Numbered from the stretch's first letter, positions 1 to 8,180 are shown. The stretch is DNA of 64,000 bases from Bradyrhizobium elkanii USDA 76 (GCF_023278185.1 NZ_CP066356.1:682001-746000); one strand, 5' to 3'. Notes: generated from the sequence alone by a model not told the origin. Program-made: numbers and translations.

Positions 1-923
1 CCAAGCTTCACCTTGCGCCCGGGCAGGTCGACCTCGACCTCGCCGGCGGCGACGAAATACATGCAGTCGCCATTGGTGTCCTTGCGGATGATCATGGTGC
101 GCGGCGGCAGGTCCATGGTCCGCAGCATTTGGGTGACGTCGGCGATCGCGGCCGGGCCGAGGTGCGCGAAGAACGGCACCTTGCTGACGGTCTCCCAGGT
201 TCGCAAGAAATTGTCGCGGCGGGTTTCGGCGGCAAAGCCGGTCGCCAGGATACCGGTCCACAGCCCGAACACGCCGAGGCCCGAGATCATCACCATGGCG
301 GCGACCACGCGGCCGAGCGGGGTGATCGGCACCACGTCGCCGTAGCCGGTCGTGGTCAGCGTCACCACCGCCCACCACAGCGCCGCCGGCACGCTGCCGA
401 AGGTCTGCGGCTGGACGTCCCGCTCCAGGAAATATTCCGCAACGGAGGCCAGGAACACCACCATCAGGAAGATCACGAGCACGCTGAGCAGCGGCCCGGA
501 TTCCACGACCAGCACGCGCCGGAGCTGGCGCAGGCCGGGAATGCCCGGCACCACCTTGAGCACCCAGAGCACGCCGAGCAGCCAGGCGGTTTTCGGCTCG
601 ACGCCGGACAGCAAGGCCACCGGCACGGCCAGCGCGCCGATCGCGTCGACCACGCCGGCGCTGGACAGCGCGTAGAACCAGAATTTGCCCTGCCGCCCCA
701 TGTGGCGCAGCCGCACCAGCCATTCGAATACGAAATAGGCAAGGCAGGCCCATAGCAGCGCATCCACCCAGCGCGGCGCCGCGTCATGGGCCGGCGCGAC
801 CGTCAGCAGCGTCATCATGGCGACACCGGCCGCGACGGCGACATAGGCCGCCGTGGTCATGTTGCGGCCGGCGGTGGCGGAAACGAAGCGCGTCAAGGCC
901 GGAAGGACGAGCCGCTTGGACAT
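1..923 (-). CDS. Cyclic-nucleotide-gated potassium channel, MloK1-like (3' end outside window)
   Basis: Reading the minus strand from the ATG at 923 gives an uninterrupted frame of about 307 residues that runs off the left edge. It has several hydrophobic segments (about 23-43, 53-70, 85-107, 143-163), a pore with the selectivity filter TLTTTGYGDVVP at about residues 188-199, a last membrane helix (about 203-230), and the start of a cyclic-nucleotide-binding domain (RTMIIRKDTNGDCMYFVAAG, about 275-294). This is the order of the bacterial six-helix CNG channels such as Mesorhizobium MloK1 (about 355 residues), so roughly 50 residues, including most of the binding cassette, are missing only because the window ends. 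It would sit in the inner membrane and pass K+ when cAMP or cGMP binds. It is divergent from the cyclic-nucleotide-binding protein at 1242. Confidence 0.88.
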   Translation of the reverse strand, partial: MSKRLVLPALTRFVSATAGRNMTTAAYVAVAAGVAMMTLLTVAPAHDAAPRWVDALLWACLAYFVFEWLVRLRHMGRQGKFWFYALSSAGVVDAIGALAVPVALLSGVEPKTAWLLGVLWVLKVVPGIPGLRQLRRVLVVESGPLLSVLVIFLMVVFLASVAEYFLERDVQPQTFGSVPAALWWAVVTLTTTGYGDVVPITPLGRVVAAMVMISGLGVFGLWTGILATGFAAETRRDNFLRTWETVSKVPFFAHLGPAAIADVTQMLRTMDLPPRTMIIRKDTNGDCMYFVAAGEVEVDLPGRKVKL

Positions 924-1241
924 CGGAACGGAGCTTGCCTGTCGATGAATTGCTGGAATTGAGGCCCTGCGAACGGCAGAGCCGATGTCACAACGTGCCT
1001 CTCCGGGTTGAGGCCGTCAACGCGCAGGCCATGGCGGGATGCTCGCGGCGGAAGACCCATCAGTTGGACGAAAGGCCTAACCATGTTGGCCCGATTTTGC
1101 GCCCGCGAATGTGAGAAATCGGACAAAACGTCGCTTTTTCCCCGTATATCAGGGATGCTGGTTCGCCGATGCGACCTTGGCCGGAATGAAGCGACTAATA
1201 AGGCGATCTTATTCACTTCTTGAGAAATTGGTTGGTTTCCG
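924..1241. other. Divergent intergenic region, no gene seen
   Basis: This 318-base gap separates the minus-strand channel from the plus-strand gene at 1242 and must hold promoters for both. The part nearest 1242 (about 1195-1241) is more A+T rich. I see no convincing coding frame, hairpin or repeat. Confidence 0.5.
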
Positions 1242-1910
1242 ATGGATACCTCACATCTCGCGGAGCACGCCGGCGCCGCCGGCAGTTTCTTCGCATCGAT
1301 CTTCGTGGTTGCCACGCTGTCGATGCGGACCATGATCCCGTTGCGCGTCTTCGCCATCCTGACCAACATCATCCTGATCGCGACCGCCGTCCCGACCCAC
1401 AATTACGCGACGCTGATCCTGCATGCCGTGCTGTTGCCGGTGAATACCTATCGGCTGCACCAGATGCTGCAACTGGTCCGCAACGTGAAGAAATCGGTCA
1501 ACAGCGATCTGTCGATGGAATGGCTGAAGCCGTTCACGACGGAACGCAAATGCACCGCGGGCGAAGTCCTGTTCTACAAGGACGAGAAGGCCGACAGCAT
1601 GTTCTACATTGTCAGCGGCCGCTTCCGCCTGGTCGAATCCGGCATCGAGCTGCCGGTCGGCGCCCTCGTCGGCGAGTTCGGCATGCTGTCGCCGTCGAAC
1701 ACGCGAACCCAGACGCTGGAGTGCGTCGAGACCGGCATGGTGCTGTCGGTGACCTATGACCAGGTCGAGCAGCTCTACGTCCAGAACCCGGCGTTCGGCT
1801 TCTACTTCCTGCGCCTCGCCAGCGCCCGCCTGTTCCAGAATATCTCGACGCTCGAGCAGCAGCTCGCGCAGCACGCCACCCCACAGGTCGCGGAGCCCAA
1901 ACCTGCATGA
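1242..1910 (+). CDS. Popeye-like membrane protein with cyclic-nucleotide-binding domain
   Basis: 222 residues. The N-terminal third is hydrophobic (about 11-28, 33-50 and 55-72), giving two to three membrane helices. The rest is a cyclic-nucleotide-binding beta-roll with a recognisable phosphate-binding cassette at about 145-160 (VGEFGMLSPSNTRTQTL, with the expected GE and Arg). The architecture of short membrane segments followed directly by a cNMP domain and no HTH or catalytic domain resembles Popeye-domain proteins. It starts divergently from the CNG K+ channel, and its last four bases (ATGA) overlap the next gene, so the two downstream genes are probably co-transcribed. A role as cAMP sensor or channel partner is inference from architecture and position only. 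Confidence 0.75.
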   Translation: MDTSHLAEHAGAAGSFFASIFVVATLSMRTMIPLRVFAILTNIILIATAVPTHNYATLILHAVLLPVNTYRLHQMLQLVRNVKKSVNSDLSMEWLKPFTTERKCTAGEVLFYKDEKADSMFYIVSGRFRLVESGIELPVGALVGEFGMLSPSNTRTQTLECVETGMVLSVTYDQVEQLYVQNPAFGFYFLRLASARLFQNISTLEQQLAQHATPQVAEPKPA

Positions 1911-2809
1911 GCCCCGTGACGAGTTCTGGAGGCGCCGCAGTGGCGGATGACGACGGTCTCCTGGCTTCGCTCCGTTACCTCTTTGCCGATATCATCGGCG
2001 ATGAGGACGAGGGGCCGCCGGTGCTGCCCGACGCCTGCCCGGACCATCTCGGGCCGGCCGTCACCAAGGCCATCGATCTGTTGATCGCCTATCAGAGCAC
2101 GAGCTACGCCCAGCTCTATATCGACCGGCTCAAGCGCTTCGTCGGCCGCCGCGGCGTCGACGACGCCTTGCTTGCCGAGATCGCCCGCCTGATGGCGGAG
2201 CGCATGGCCTATGAGGACGCGATCCGCATCGCGCAGCTCAAGCTTGGCGAAGTCAATGCGGTGGGCGGCCTTGCGGCGCGCTCGGCCGACGACGTCAAGA
2301 AGTTTCGCCTGGACGAGTTGATCGACGCCCTGCCGGCCGTGGTCGCCGATCCGGTGCTCGGCGTGCTGGATCAGTTCGGCTGGCGGCGTCGCCGGGTCTC
2401 GATTCGCTTCAGCGCCAACAACCGCTTCAGCGTTCGCCGGCTCAGGATCGAGGCGGGCCTGAAGCGCTGGCGGCTGTTCTCGGGACGCTATGCCAGGGAG
2501 CGCGTCTGGGTCGAGCGCTGGCTGCACATGATCGACCGCAGCCTGACCAAGCAGCCGAGCGCCGCCCCGGCGGTCGTGCAGACCGCGACCATGATCCAGG
2601 GTTACGGCGATCCCTACCGCCAGGGCATCGCGGACTGGCACGTGATCATCGACGGGCTCGCCAAGCCGACCTTCGACGGCGTGCTCGTGCTCCCCGACCT
2701 TGCCGGCGCCATTGCGGAAGCGCGCGCTGCCACCATGCCCGATCCGCGGCAGGCAGCGCTGAAGCGCAAGATCGCGGAGATCCGCGCCCGGGCGCCGGCG
2801 GTGTCGTAA
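1907..2809 (+). CDS. Stand-alone DUF6537-type protein (IorB C-terminal-like)
   Basis: 300 residues, soluble. From about residue 60 to 260 the pattern resembles the DUF6537 region at the C terminus of alphaproteobacterial indolepyruvate ferredoxin oxidoreductase beta-type proteins: YAQLYIDRLKRF, a Met-Tyr-Glu-Asp block (AERMAYEDAIRIAQ), an Arg/Trp-rich segment (LKRWRLFSGRYARERVW) and ATMIQGYGDPYRQGIADW. The N-terminal gamma-type oxidoreductase domain normally fused to it is absent; instead there are about 40 acidic residues. The ATG overlaps the stop of the upstream cNMP-binding protein by four bases, implying translational coupling. The function of the free domain is unknown to me; a second start at the GTG near 1940 is possible. 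Confidence 0.65.
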   Translation: MSPVTSSGGAAVADDDGLLASLRYLFADIIGDEDEGPPVLPDACPDHLGPAVTKAIDLLIAYQSTSYAQLYIDRLKRFVGRRGVDDALLAEIARLMAERMAYEDAIRIAQLKLGEVNAVGGLAARSADDVKKFRLDELIDALPAVVADPVLGVLDQFGWRRRRVSIRFSANNRFSVRRLRIEAGLKRWRLFSGRYARERVWVERWLHMIDRSLTKQPSAAPAVVQTATMIQGYGDPYRQGIADWHVIIDGLAKPTFDGVLVLPDLAGAIAEARAATMPDPRQAALKRKIAEIRARAPAVS

Positions 2810-2820
2810 GAACCTTCGCC

Positions 2821-2900
2821 GTCATTGCGAGGAGCGAAGCGACGAAGCAATCCAGTTCCCCGCTTGCGGCGCTGTGGATTGCTTCGCTTCGCTCGCAATG
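2821..2900. repeat. Dispersed inverted repeat between convergent genes
   Basis: The arms GTCATTGCGAGGAGCGAAGC and, 40 bases on, its near-complement ending in GCTCGCAATG fold into a long hairpin around a short GC-rich centre. It lies between the stop of the DUF6537 gene and the stop of the minus-strand gene at 2924, where it could act as a bidirectional terminator. Confidence 0.75.
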
Positions 2901-2923
2901 CCGCGGGAATCTGCCGAAGCCAT

Positions 2924-3142
2924 CTACCGCTTGATGTGCGGCGGCTCGTCGTAGCCGCGACGGCTGGAATAAAACAACAGGCCCATCAGGCCGATGCAGA
3001 CCGCGGCCAGAAGCGCAATGCCGATCGTAAACACCACGATGCCGTAGGTCGGCACCGGAGCATCCACGGTCAGGCCTTCATAGGCGTAGGCGCCGACGGC
3101 GGCCAAAAAGGCCAGCAGGCCGATGCTGATTGCAATGCGCAT
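2924..3142 (-). CDS. Small two-helix membrane protein
   Basis: 72 residues from the ATG at 3142 (MRIAISIGLLAFLAAVGAYA), with an AGAGG ribosome-binding-like sequence just upstream. Two hydrophobic segments (about 3-20 and 31-52) flank a short loop, and the tail SSRRGYDEPPHIKR is positively charged, which suggests a cytoplasmic C terminus. I do not recognise the family. The same frame is open 13 codons further upstream, but that extension is hydrophilic and unlike a membrane-protein start. Confidence 0.55.
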   Translation of the reverse strand: MRIAISIGLLAFLAAVGAYAYEGLTVDAPVPTYGIVVFTIGIALLAAVCIGLMGLLFYSSRRGYDEPPHIKR

Positions 3143-3193
3143 GCGTAGCTGCCTCTGCTGAGGGCCGAGGGCAACAGGCACTTACGCCGGTTT

Positions 3194-3406
3194 TCACGCC
3201 GCGGCGGTGGCCTTGGCCAACGCCTGCCGTCCGGCTTCGGTCAGCTCGGAAAGCGTCGTCCTGCCGCTCTTGGCGCATTTGATGATGTATCGGGCAACAC
3301 GGCGGCGGGTGTCATGTTCCTCGCCGTGCGGTGCGTCTGCGCAAACGCGATCGAGCGCAACGTTCATGGCGAAGAGCGTGCGTGAGTCAAACCGTTCCTC
3401 GATCAT
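3194..3406 (-). CDS. Small conserved-type hypothetical protein
   Basis: 70 residues, soluble and mixed-charge, starting at an ATG preceded by AAAGGAGAG. The N-terminal part (residues 1-24) and the C-terminal part (about 40-70) look helical. No domain recognised. It is the middle one of three short minus-strand genes (2924-3623), probably one transcription unit. A role is not evident. Confidence 0.5.
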   Translation of the reverse strand: MIEERFDSRTLFAMNVALDRVCADAPHGEEHDTRRRVARYIIKCAKSGRTTLSELTEAGRQALAKATAAA

Positions 3407-3431
3407 CGCAGCTCTCCTTTGCGACTCGCGG

Positions 3432-3623
3432 CTACTTGCGGAACGTCAGCCATTCGCTGACTTCCATCACAGTCTCGGTCTGTCTGGCCTTCTTCATCAG
3501 CATTTCGCGTTCCCGTCCCGGCGGCAGCTTGCGTGCCGCAATGCGCGAATCTTCGGCGAATTTTTGCAAGCGGTTTTCGAACGATCCGGGAGGCCGCGAC
3601 CTGTTGCGCTTCTTCTTGATCAT
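3432..3623 (-). CDS. Small basic hypothetical protein
   Basis: 63 residues, rich in Lys and Arg (starts MIKKKRNRSRPPGSFENR), with a predicted helical middle and ending VSEWLTFRK. It starts from an ATG with a GGAG upstream. No membrane segment or known motif. It lies first in the run of three small minus-strand genes. It could be a DNA- or RNA-associated protein by charge, but this is a guess. Confidence 0.5.
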   Translation of the reverse strand: MIKKKRNRSRPPGSFENRLQKFAEDSRIAARKLPPGREREMLMKKARQTETVMEVSEWLTFRK

Positions 3624-3933
3624 GCCGTCTCCGAGCTGGAACCAGCAATACTAGGCTTGTTCCCCGGATGCCGTCGTTAACCCATGACATCGGTCGAATT
3701 GAAAAAAAACGCGCGCCGGAAATTGGCGACCCAAAATCGCGACCTGAGATCGCGACCTGGGATCGCGAAGATCGCAGGAACGATCTTCGGCGCTCCGCGT
3801 AACACCCGTGCGTTCGCTGCTTTGCTCCCCGAAAGGCGGTGGACCACTCCGGTGACGGGCCTCGGCGAATTTGATCGCCGGGGCCCGCATGTCTTCAGGC
3901 AAAGCAGCCAAGGCAACAAGAAGGACATAAGCA
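3624..3933. other. Intergenic region with 13-bp tandem repeat
   Basis: No convincing gene in these 310 bases. Positions 3736-3768 carry ATCGCGACCTGAG, ATCGCGACCTGGG and a partial third unit ATCGCGA in direct tandem. The region separates the minus-strand small genes from the plus-strand gene at 3934 and should contain promoters in both directions. Confidence 0.5.
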
Positions 3934-4140
3934 GTGGCACATTCCAATCAGGGCATCGTGAAAGACAACAAGGGGCAGGAGCAGCCGGCCGACAAGCAGC
4001 GCGCGCAGGCCGCGCATAAGACCGACCCGCGAAAGTCGAATGCGCGCGAAGCGACGCGTGATCCGAAATTGAACGATGCCGACAAGACGCCGGGATCCGG
4101 CATGACATCGGACGACCGCGGCGATCCTCCAACGGGCTGA
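3934..4140 (+). CDS. Small hydrophilic, probably disordered protein
   Basis: 68 residues from a GTG with AAGAAGGA upstream. The composition is dominated by Lys, Asp, Ala, Gln, Gly and Pro (for example KDNKGQEQPADKQRAQAA), with almost no hydrophobic residues, so it is likely disordered like hydrophilin or stress-type proteins. No family recognised. It precedes the PRC-barrel gene by about 90 bases. Confidence 0.5.
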   Translation: MAHSNQGIVKDNKGQEQPADKQRAQAAHKTDPRKSNAREATRDPKLNDADKTPGSGMTSDDRGDPPTG

Positions 4141-4231
4141 ACGACGTTCCGCTCTGCAGCAATCGCGGCAATGCGGCAGGAACGATGACCCGGGCCGACC
4201 GTTGGCGTCGAGGGATCAATGGAGAACTGAC

Positions 4232-4594
4232 ATGGCGATGGACGAGAAGGAGGTCGGAAACCTGATCGGCAGCGACAAGGTCGAGGGCACCGCGGTCTAT
4301 GGCTCCGACGAGCGCAAGATCGGCTCGATCGAACGGGTGATGATCGACAAGAAGAGCGGGCGGGTGTCTTACGCCGTGCTCGGCTTCGGCGGCATTCTCG
4401 GTCTCGGCAACGACCATTATCCGCTGCCCTGGCAGTCGCTCAAATACGACACGAGGCTGGGCGGCTATGTCACCGGCGTCACCGAGAGCCAGCTGCGCGG
4501 CGCGCCGAAATACGGCAGCGAGCGCGAGTGGAATTGGTCCGATATCGGCACCACGCGCGCGGTGAACGACTACTACGGCGTGCCGTTCGTCTGA
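4232..4594 (+). CDS. PRC-barrel domain protein
   Basis: 120 residues from the second in-frame ATG (MAMDEKEVGNLIGSDKVEGT), chosen because GGAGAA lies just upstream. The frame is open ten codons further. Residues 10-75 give the PRC-barrel pattern: GTAVYGSDERKIGSIERVMI, then SGRVSYAVLGFGGILGLG and YPLPWQSLKYD. Such proteins are common short rhizobial stress or photosynthetic-barrel relatives. The C terminus (about 80-120) is aromatic-rich and unassigned. The partner is not shown by the sequence. Confidence 0.85.
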   Translation: MAMDEKEVGNLIGSDKVEGTAVYGSDERKIGSIERVMIDKKSGRVSYAVLGFGGILGLGNDHYPLPWQSLKYDTRLGGYVTGVTESQLRGAPKYGSEREWNWSDIGTTRAVNDYYGVPFV

Positions 4595-4720
4595 ACGTCC
4601 CTTAGACGTCCCCCCCGAGCCGGGGGACCCGTATTTCACCGGTGGTACCCACCGGGAGCCGAGGTGTGCGTGATGCTCGGGATGTAACCGTCGCATCCTT
4701 GGGACGTCTGTACACTAGTG

Positions 4721-4755
4721 AACATACGTCAATAGCTGTGCAAGGTAACATACGT
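4721..4755. promoter_or_regulatory. Direct repeat AACATACGT upstream of Crp/Fnr gene
   Basis: AACATACGT occurs at 4721-4729 and again at 4747-4755, 26 bases apart, in an A+T-richer stretch 50-85 bases before the regulator at 4807. The spacing of about two and a half helical turns and the position suggest protein binding, perhaps autoregulation; this is inferred. Confidence 0.4.
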
Positions 4756-4806
4756 AATTGAAGTCGGTCCTGCAGTTGCCCGATTAAACATGCGGGAGAC
4801 CAATCG

Positions 4807-5568
4807 TTGGCGTCGCTAATCCGGAAATTGGAGCAGTTTGCACGGCTTTCGCCGGTAGACCAGGTCCTTCTCAATCGCGCGTCTACCGAGCGCGTCCGCC
4901 ATTTTGGTCCGCGGGTCGACATCGTCCGCGAGGGCGAGAAGCCGAAGGACGTCCATCTGATCCTGTCCGGCTGGGCCTATCGCTATAAGCAGCTCGAGGA
5001 CGGTCGGCGTCAGATCGTGGCCTTCTTTCTGCCCGGCGACATTTGCGACGTGAACGTCTTCATCCTGCGCGAGATGGATCATTCGATCGGTACCGTCACG
5101 GCAGTGTCGATCGCCGACCTCTCCCGCGAATTCTTCGACAAGGTCGCGGCCGGACATCCGCGCATCGTGACCGCGTTCTGGTGGGAAACCCTGGTCAACG
5201 CGGCGATCCAGCGCGAATGGACCATGAGCCTCGGCCAGCGAACGGCGCTGGAGCGGATGGCCCATCTGCTGTGCGAGATCTGGCTCCGGCTACGTGCTGC
5301 AGGCCTGACCCAGGGCGACAGCTGTGATTTCCCGCTGACCCAGGGCGATCTCGCCGATGCCACCGGGCTCTCCAAGGTTCACGTCAACCGAACGCTGCAG
5401 GAATTGCGCGCCGGCGGCCTGATCGTACTCAAGGGAAAGACCCTGGTCGTCCCCAATCTCGAGCGGCTGATGCAGGCCGGCCTGTTCAACCCGAACTACC
5501 TGCATATGGATCACGAGGGACGGCAGCTCGACGCCGCTGCGACGCCGACGGACGCGGCGGTCGGGTGA
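4807..5568 (+). CDS. Crp/Fnr-family transcriptional regulator
   Basis: 253 residues from a TTG with GGGAG eight bases upstream; a nearby ATG (4790) is out of frame and stops at once. An N-terminal effector beta-roll (about 15-130, with VREGEKPKDVHLILSGWAYR) is followed by a dimer helix and a C-terminal winged helix-turn-helix (about 175-215, FPLTQGDLADATGLSKVHVN). No Cys cluster of Fnr type is visible, so a cNMP or other ligand is more likely than an iron-sulfur cluster. The last 30 residues are Ala/Asp-rich and variable. Two direct repeats lie in front of it. Confidence 0.9.
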   Translation: MASLIRKLEQFARLSPVDQVLLNRASTERVRHFGPRVDIVREGEKPKDVHLILSGWAYRYKQLEDGRRQIVAFFLPGDICDVNVFILREMDHSIGTVTAVSIADLSREFFDKVAAGHPRIVTAFWWETLVNAAIQREWTMSLGQRTALERMAHLLCEIWLRLRAAGLTQGDSCDFPLTQGDLADATGLSKVHVNRTLQELRAGGLIVLKGKTLVVPNLERLMQAGLFNPNYLHMDHEGRQLDAAATPTDAAVG

Positions 5569-5637
5569 GAAGCGCGCTCCGCTGCATGTCGCGAGAGCGC
5601 GGATGTATGGTTCACCCGGCCGTTCAAAATACGCGAT

Positions 5638-5759
5638 GTCGTCCTGGCGAAAGCCAGGACCCATTACCTCAAGTCCCAATTGTTGCGCGATGCTGGGGTC
5701 GCGATCCCGTTCATCAGCGAAAGCGGTGGTAATGGGTCCTGGCATTCGCCAGGACGACA
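5638..5759. repeat. Dispersed palindromic repeat, family A, copy 1
   Basis: GTCGTCCTGGCGAAAGCCAG... at the left is repeated inverted at the right (...GGCATTCGCCAGGACGAC), with ACCCATTACC and GGTAATGGGT as inner arms. The same pair of arms recurs at 51338-51457. It lies between convergent genes. Confidence 0.85.
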
Positions 5760-5823
5760 GTGGTGCATGTGGCGCGACCGCAGGGACGACAGTTGTATCT
5801 GTGGCGTGACCAACGGCTTGGTT

Positions 5824-7230
5824 TCACCCGTTGGCCGCCTTCACCACCACGAGGTTCTCGTCCGGCGTCGCAGGGTGGCGCTTGAGGTGATCGCGGCGCA
5901 GTGCGATCTCGTCGCGGACCAATTCGTAGCCGAGCTTGAACGTGTCCATTCCGTCGCCGGAAACGGTGCCGTCGCGCAGGCCGGTCACCGCGCCGCGCAG
6001 GATCGCCTCGAGCTCGTCCTGCAATTCGTCGAGATGCTCGGCGCAGGTGGCGTGCTCGACGCGCTCGCCGATGTCGAGGATCCTGCCCGCCAGCTCGCTG
6101 GCCTTCTCCGGTGCGACGCGGGTGATCTTGGTGTAGATCGCGGCGAAGATCGAGCCGATGATGCTGAGCGCGGCGGCACCGAGATACATCAGGTCGCTGT
6201 AGCGATCCATGAACGACTTGGTATCGTCGTTGATGTATTCGGCGGCGCCCTGATGGGCGACGATGAAGGCGTCCTTGTCGGTCGCCGCCGGCTCGATCTT
6301 GGAGGCGAAGCCGTCGTCGAGCGCAAGTTCCGCCTTGTTCTCGTAGATGATGCGCGCGAGCTCGGCGGCTGTCGTCGTGGACATCGAGGATTGCGCGACC
6401 AGCAGCCATTCCAGCCCGATGGTATCGACCTCGTCATCGGGGATCGCCGGCGAGGACGACAGCATGCCGGTCGAGACCGTCTCCTCCGAAATCGCCGGGT
6501 ATTTGCGCGCCAGCGCCTTGGCCGCGTCGATCGCATTCAGCGTGAAGCCGCCGGCGCGCTTGGCATATTGCTCGTAGGTCTTGTCCTTCACGATCTTCGA
6601 GGCATGCTCGATCGCGATCACAGCGGCAAAGCCGGAGGCGAACAGCTTGTCGAAAGGTGTGTTCGGCGGCGCCTGCTGTACCCGCTGCGCCGCGTCGGGG
6701 CTGTCGGCAATCTCGAGCGCGCTGCGGACGAAATTGACGCTGTTTTCGCCGTCGCCGACGACCGCGATCCGCTTCTTCTTGAGCTCGCTCAGAGATTTGA
6801 TCTTCTTGCCGCCGGGGCTGAGCACCAGCACCACGTCATGCTCGAGGATCGCGATGGCGCGGGCACGCGGCGGCACCCTTGCGTCAGTGCGCAGGATGGC
6901 AAGCGAGGCGTCGCGGCGATCGAATTGCGCCAGCGCCTTGGCGTTGTCGGGGTTCGGCGCGATCTTCAGCCGCAGCCGCGACGAATTGTTCTTCAGCACG
7001 ATGGCGAGCTTGGCGGCGAATTTCGCCTCCGGGCCCTTGGCATCGCCGACCGCGAACACCAGCGTTTCGGAATTGCGCAGCCAGAGCCGGCCGCCGATCA
7101 CGGTGATCGCGCTCAGGAGCAGCGTCAGCAGGGTGAAGACGATGATCTGCGCGCGGTTGGTCTTGACGACCGGTTTGGCGACCGGTGGGCGCGGCGGCAT
7201 CGGCGCAGGCGAGGGGGCTTCGGCACTCAT
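5824..7230 (-). CDS. TAXI-family TRAP-type solute receptor, membrane-anchored
   Basis: 468 residues. A Pro-rich N terminus precedes one membrane helix (about 28-48); then comes a periplasmic-binding fold of TAXI type (about 55-330) with LVFAVGDAKGPEAKFAAKLA and ALAQFDRRDASLAILRTDA. A second hydrophobic helix near 345-365 is followed by about 100 residues of charged helical sequence. Ordinary TAXI receptors are about 320 residues, secreted by a signal peptide and end after the binding fold, so the second helix and cytoplasmic tail are extra. No TRAP permease gene lies nearby. A sensory or anchored scavenging role is possible but unproven. Confidence 0.8.
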   Translation of the reverse strand: MSAEAPSPAPMPPRPPVAKPVVKTNRAQIIVFTLLTLLLSAITVIGGRLWLRNSETLVFAVGDAKGPEAKFAAKLAIVLKNNSSRLRLKIAPNPDNAKALAQFDRRDASLAILRTDARVPPRARAIAILEHDVVLVLSPGGKKIKSLSELKKKRIAVVGDGENSVNFVRSALEIADSPDAAQRVQQAPPNTPFDKLFASGFAAVIAIEHASKIVKDKTYEQYAKRAGGFTLNAIDAAKALARKYPAISEETVSTGMLSSSPAIPDDEVDTIGLEWLLVAQSSMSTTTAAELARIIYENKAELALDDGFASKIEPAATDKDAFIVAHQGAAEYINDDTKSFMDRYSDLMYLGAAALSIIGSIFAAIYTKITRVAPEKASELAGRILDIGERVEHATCAEHLDELQDELEAILRGAVTGLRDGTVSGDGMDTFKLGYELVRDEIALRRDHLKRHPATPDENLVVVKAANG

Positions 7231-7601
7231 GGCTGATTACCTGGCTCATCACCCGTCCGGGACGGCCCGTTGCCGCAACCCGATCGGCGCGGCGCTGCCC
7301 GGTGAATCCGTAAATGGCTATAAAAGAAAGAAAATTTCCTATGTTGCCGACGATATACCTCCCCGGGGGGAATGCAAACCGGCCGCCGGCCGTAACCTTA
7401 ATCTCGGCCGGCCTGCGCCGCGATGCCACATGACCATTGCCACTATCGACGGTCGGACCGAGATGTGATTTTCGAGGAGGCGCAGGTGCATTCTGGCGCC
7501 GGAGATGTCATAAATGAGACACGCTTCGGTTTGCGGAATTGTGCTGACGGCCTGACCCGGATTTCTTGCAATCACATTCATCGAAGTAAAAGGGCGTCAG
7601 C
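7231..7601. other. Intergenic region, no gene seen
   Basis: 371 bases between a minus-strand gene start and the plus-strand gene at 7602. It contains an A+T-rich stretch near 7310-7350 that could hold the minus-strand promoter and a GGAGG at 7474-7478 without a good coding frame behind it. Nothing else is recognisable. Confidence 0.45.
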
Positions 7602-8009
7602 TTGTTGTTTCCCTCCATGTCATCGTCGGTGTCGGTTGGTGCCCTGGTGGGATGGATGTTGCTTCTCACCGCAAAGCACATCATCGCCGACTTCATGCTG
7701 CAGAACGCCTGGATGGCGATCGGCAAGGACCAGAAAACCGGCTGGGCGCTGCCGCTGCTGGCGCACTGCCTGGTCCATCTCGCGGTCGCGCTGGCGCTGA
7801 TCCTGGTGGTGGCGCCGCGGTTCTGGTACGTCGCCTTCATCGACTTCGTGATCCACATCATCGTCGATCGGGCCAAGGGCATCTGCGCCTCGCATTTCGG
7901 CGTGACGCTGGAATCCGGCCATCCCTGGTTCTGGACCCTGATCGGGGTCGACCAGGCGCTGCACCACCTCACCGGCTTCGCGCTGTCGATCTACATGGCC
8001 GCGAACTGA
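7602..8009 (+). CDS. DUF3307-type membrane protein
   Basis: 135 residues with four hydrophobic stretches and the pattern TAKHIIADFMLQNAWMAIGK at about 23-42, LLAHCLVHLAVALALILVV at about 52-70, DFVIHIIVDRAKG at about 83-95 and DQALHHLTGFAL near the C terminus. The conserved His/Asp/Gln set in membrane helices is typical of DUF3307. Start may be TTG 7602 (AAAAGGG upstream) or the ATG at 7617. The molecular role of the family is unknown to me. Confidence 0.8.
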   Translation: MLFPSMSSSVSVGALVGWMLLLTAKHIIADFMLQNAWMAIGKDQKTGWALPLLAHCLVHLAVALALILVVAPRFWYVAFIDFVIHIIVDRAKGICASHFGVTLESGHPWFWTLIGVDQALHHLTGFALSIYMAAN

Positions 8010-8180
8010 GCGGCTCGCGCGCGCCTTTCCTCCCGTCCTGAACCACGAATCCAGCCGCCGCGGCGCGGGCGGATGTGATTCGCGCGCAACGGGCAAGACC
8101 CTCCGGAAGCGACCGGAGGCCGTGGTTAACCTTTCGTTAGAGGATTACGCGGCATCTTCCCGATCGAGGGGGATTTGCAA

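Noticed and set aside
3684..4019. A 111-codon plus-strand frame over the tandem repeat region
   Set aside because: Its sequence comes from the 13-bp repeat and overlaps the better-supported gene at 3934 in another frame.
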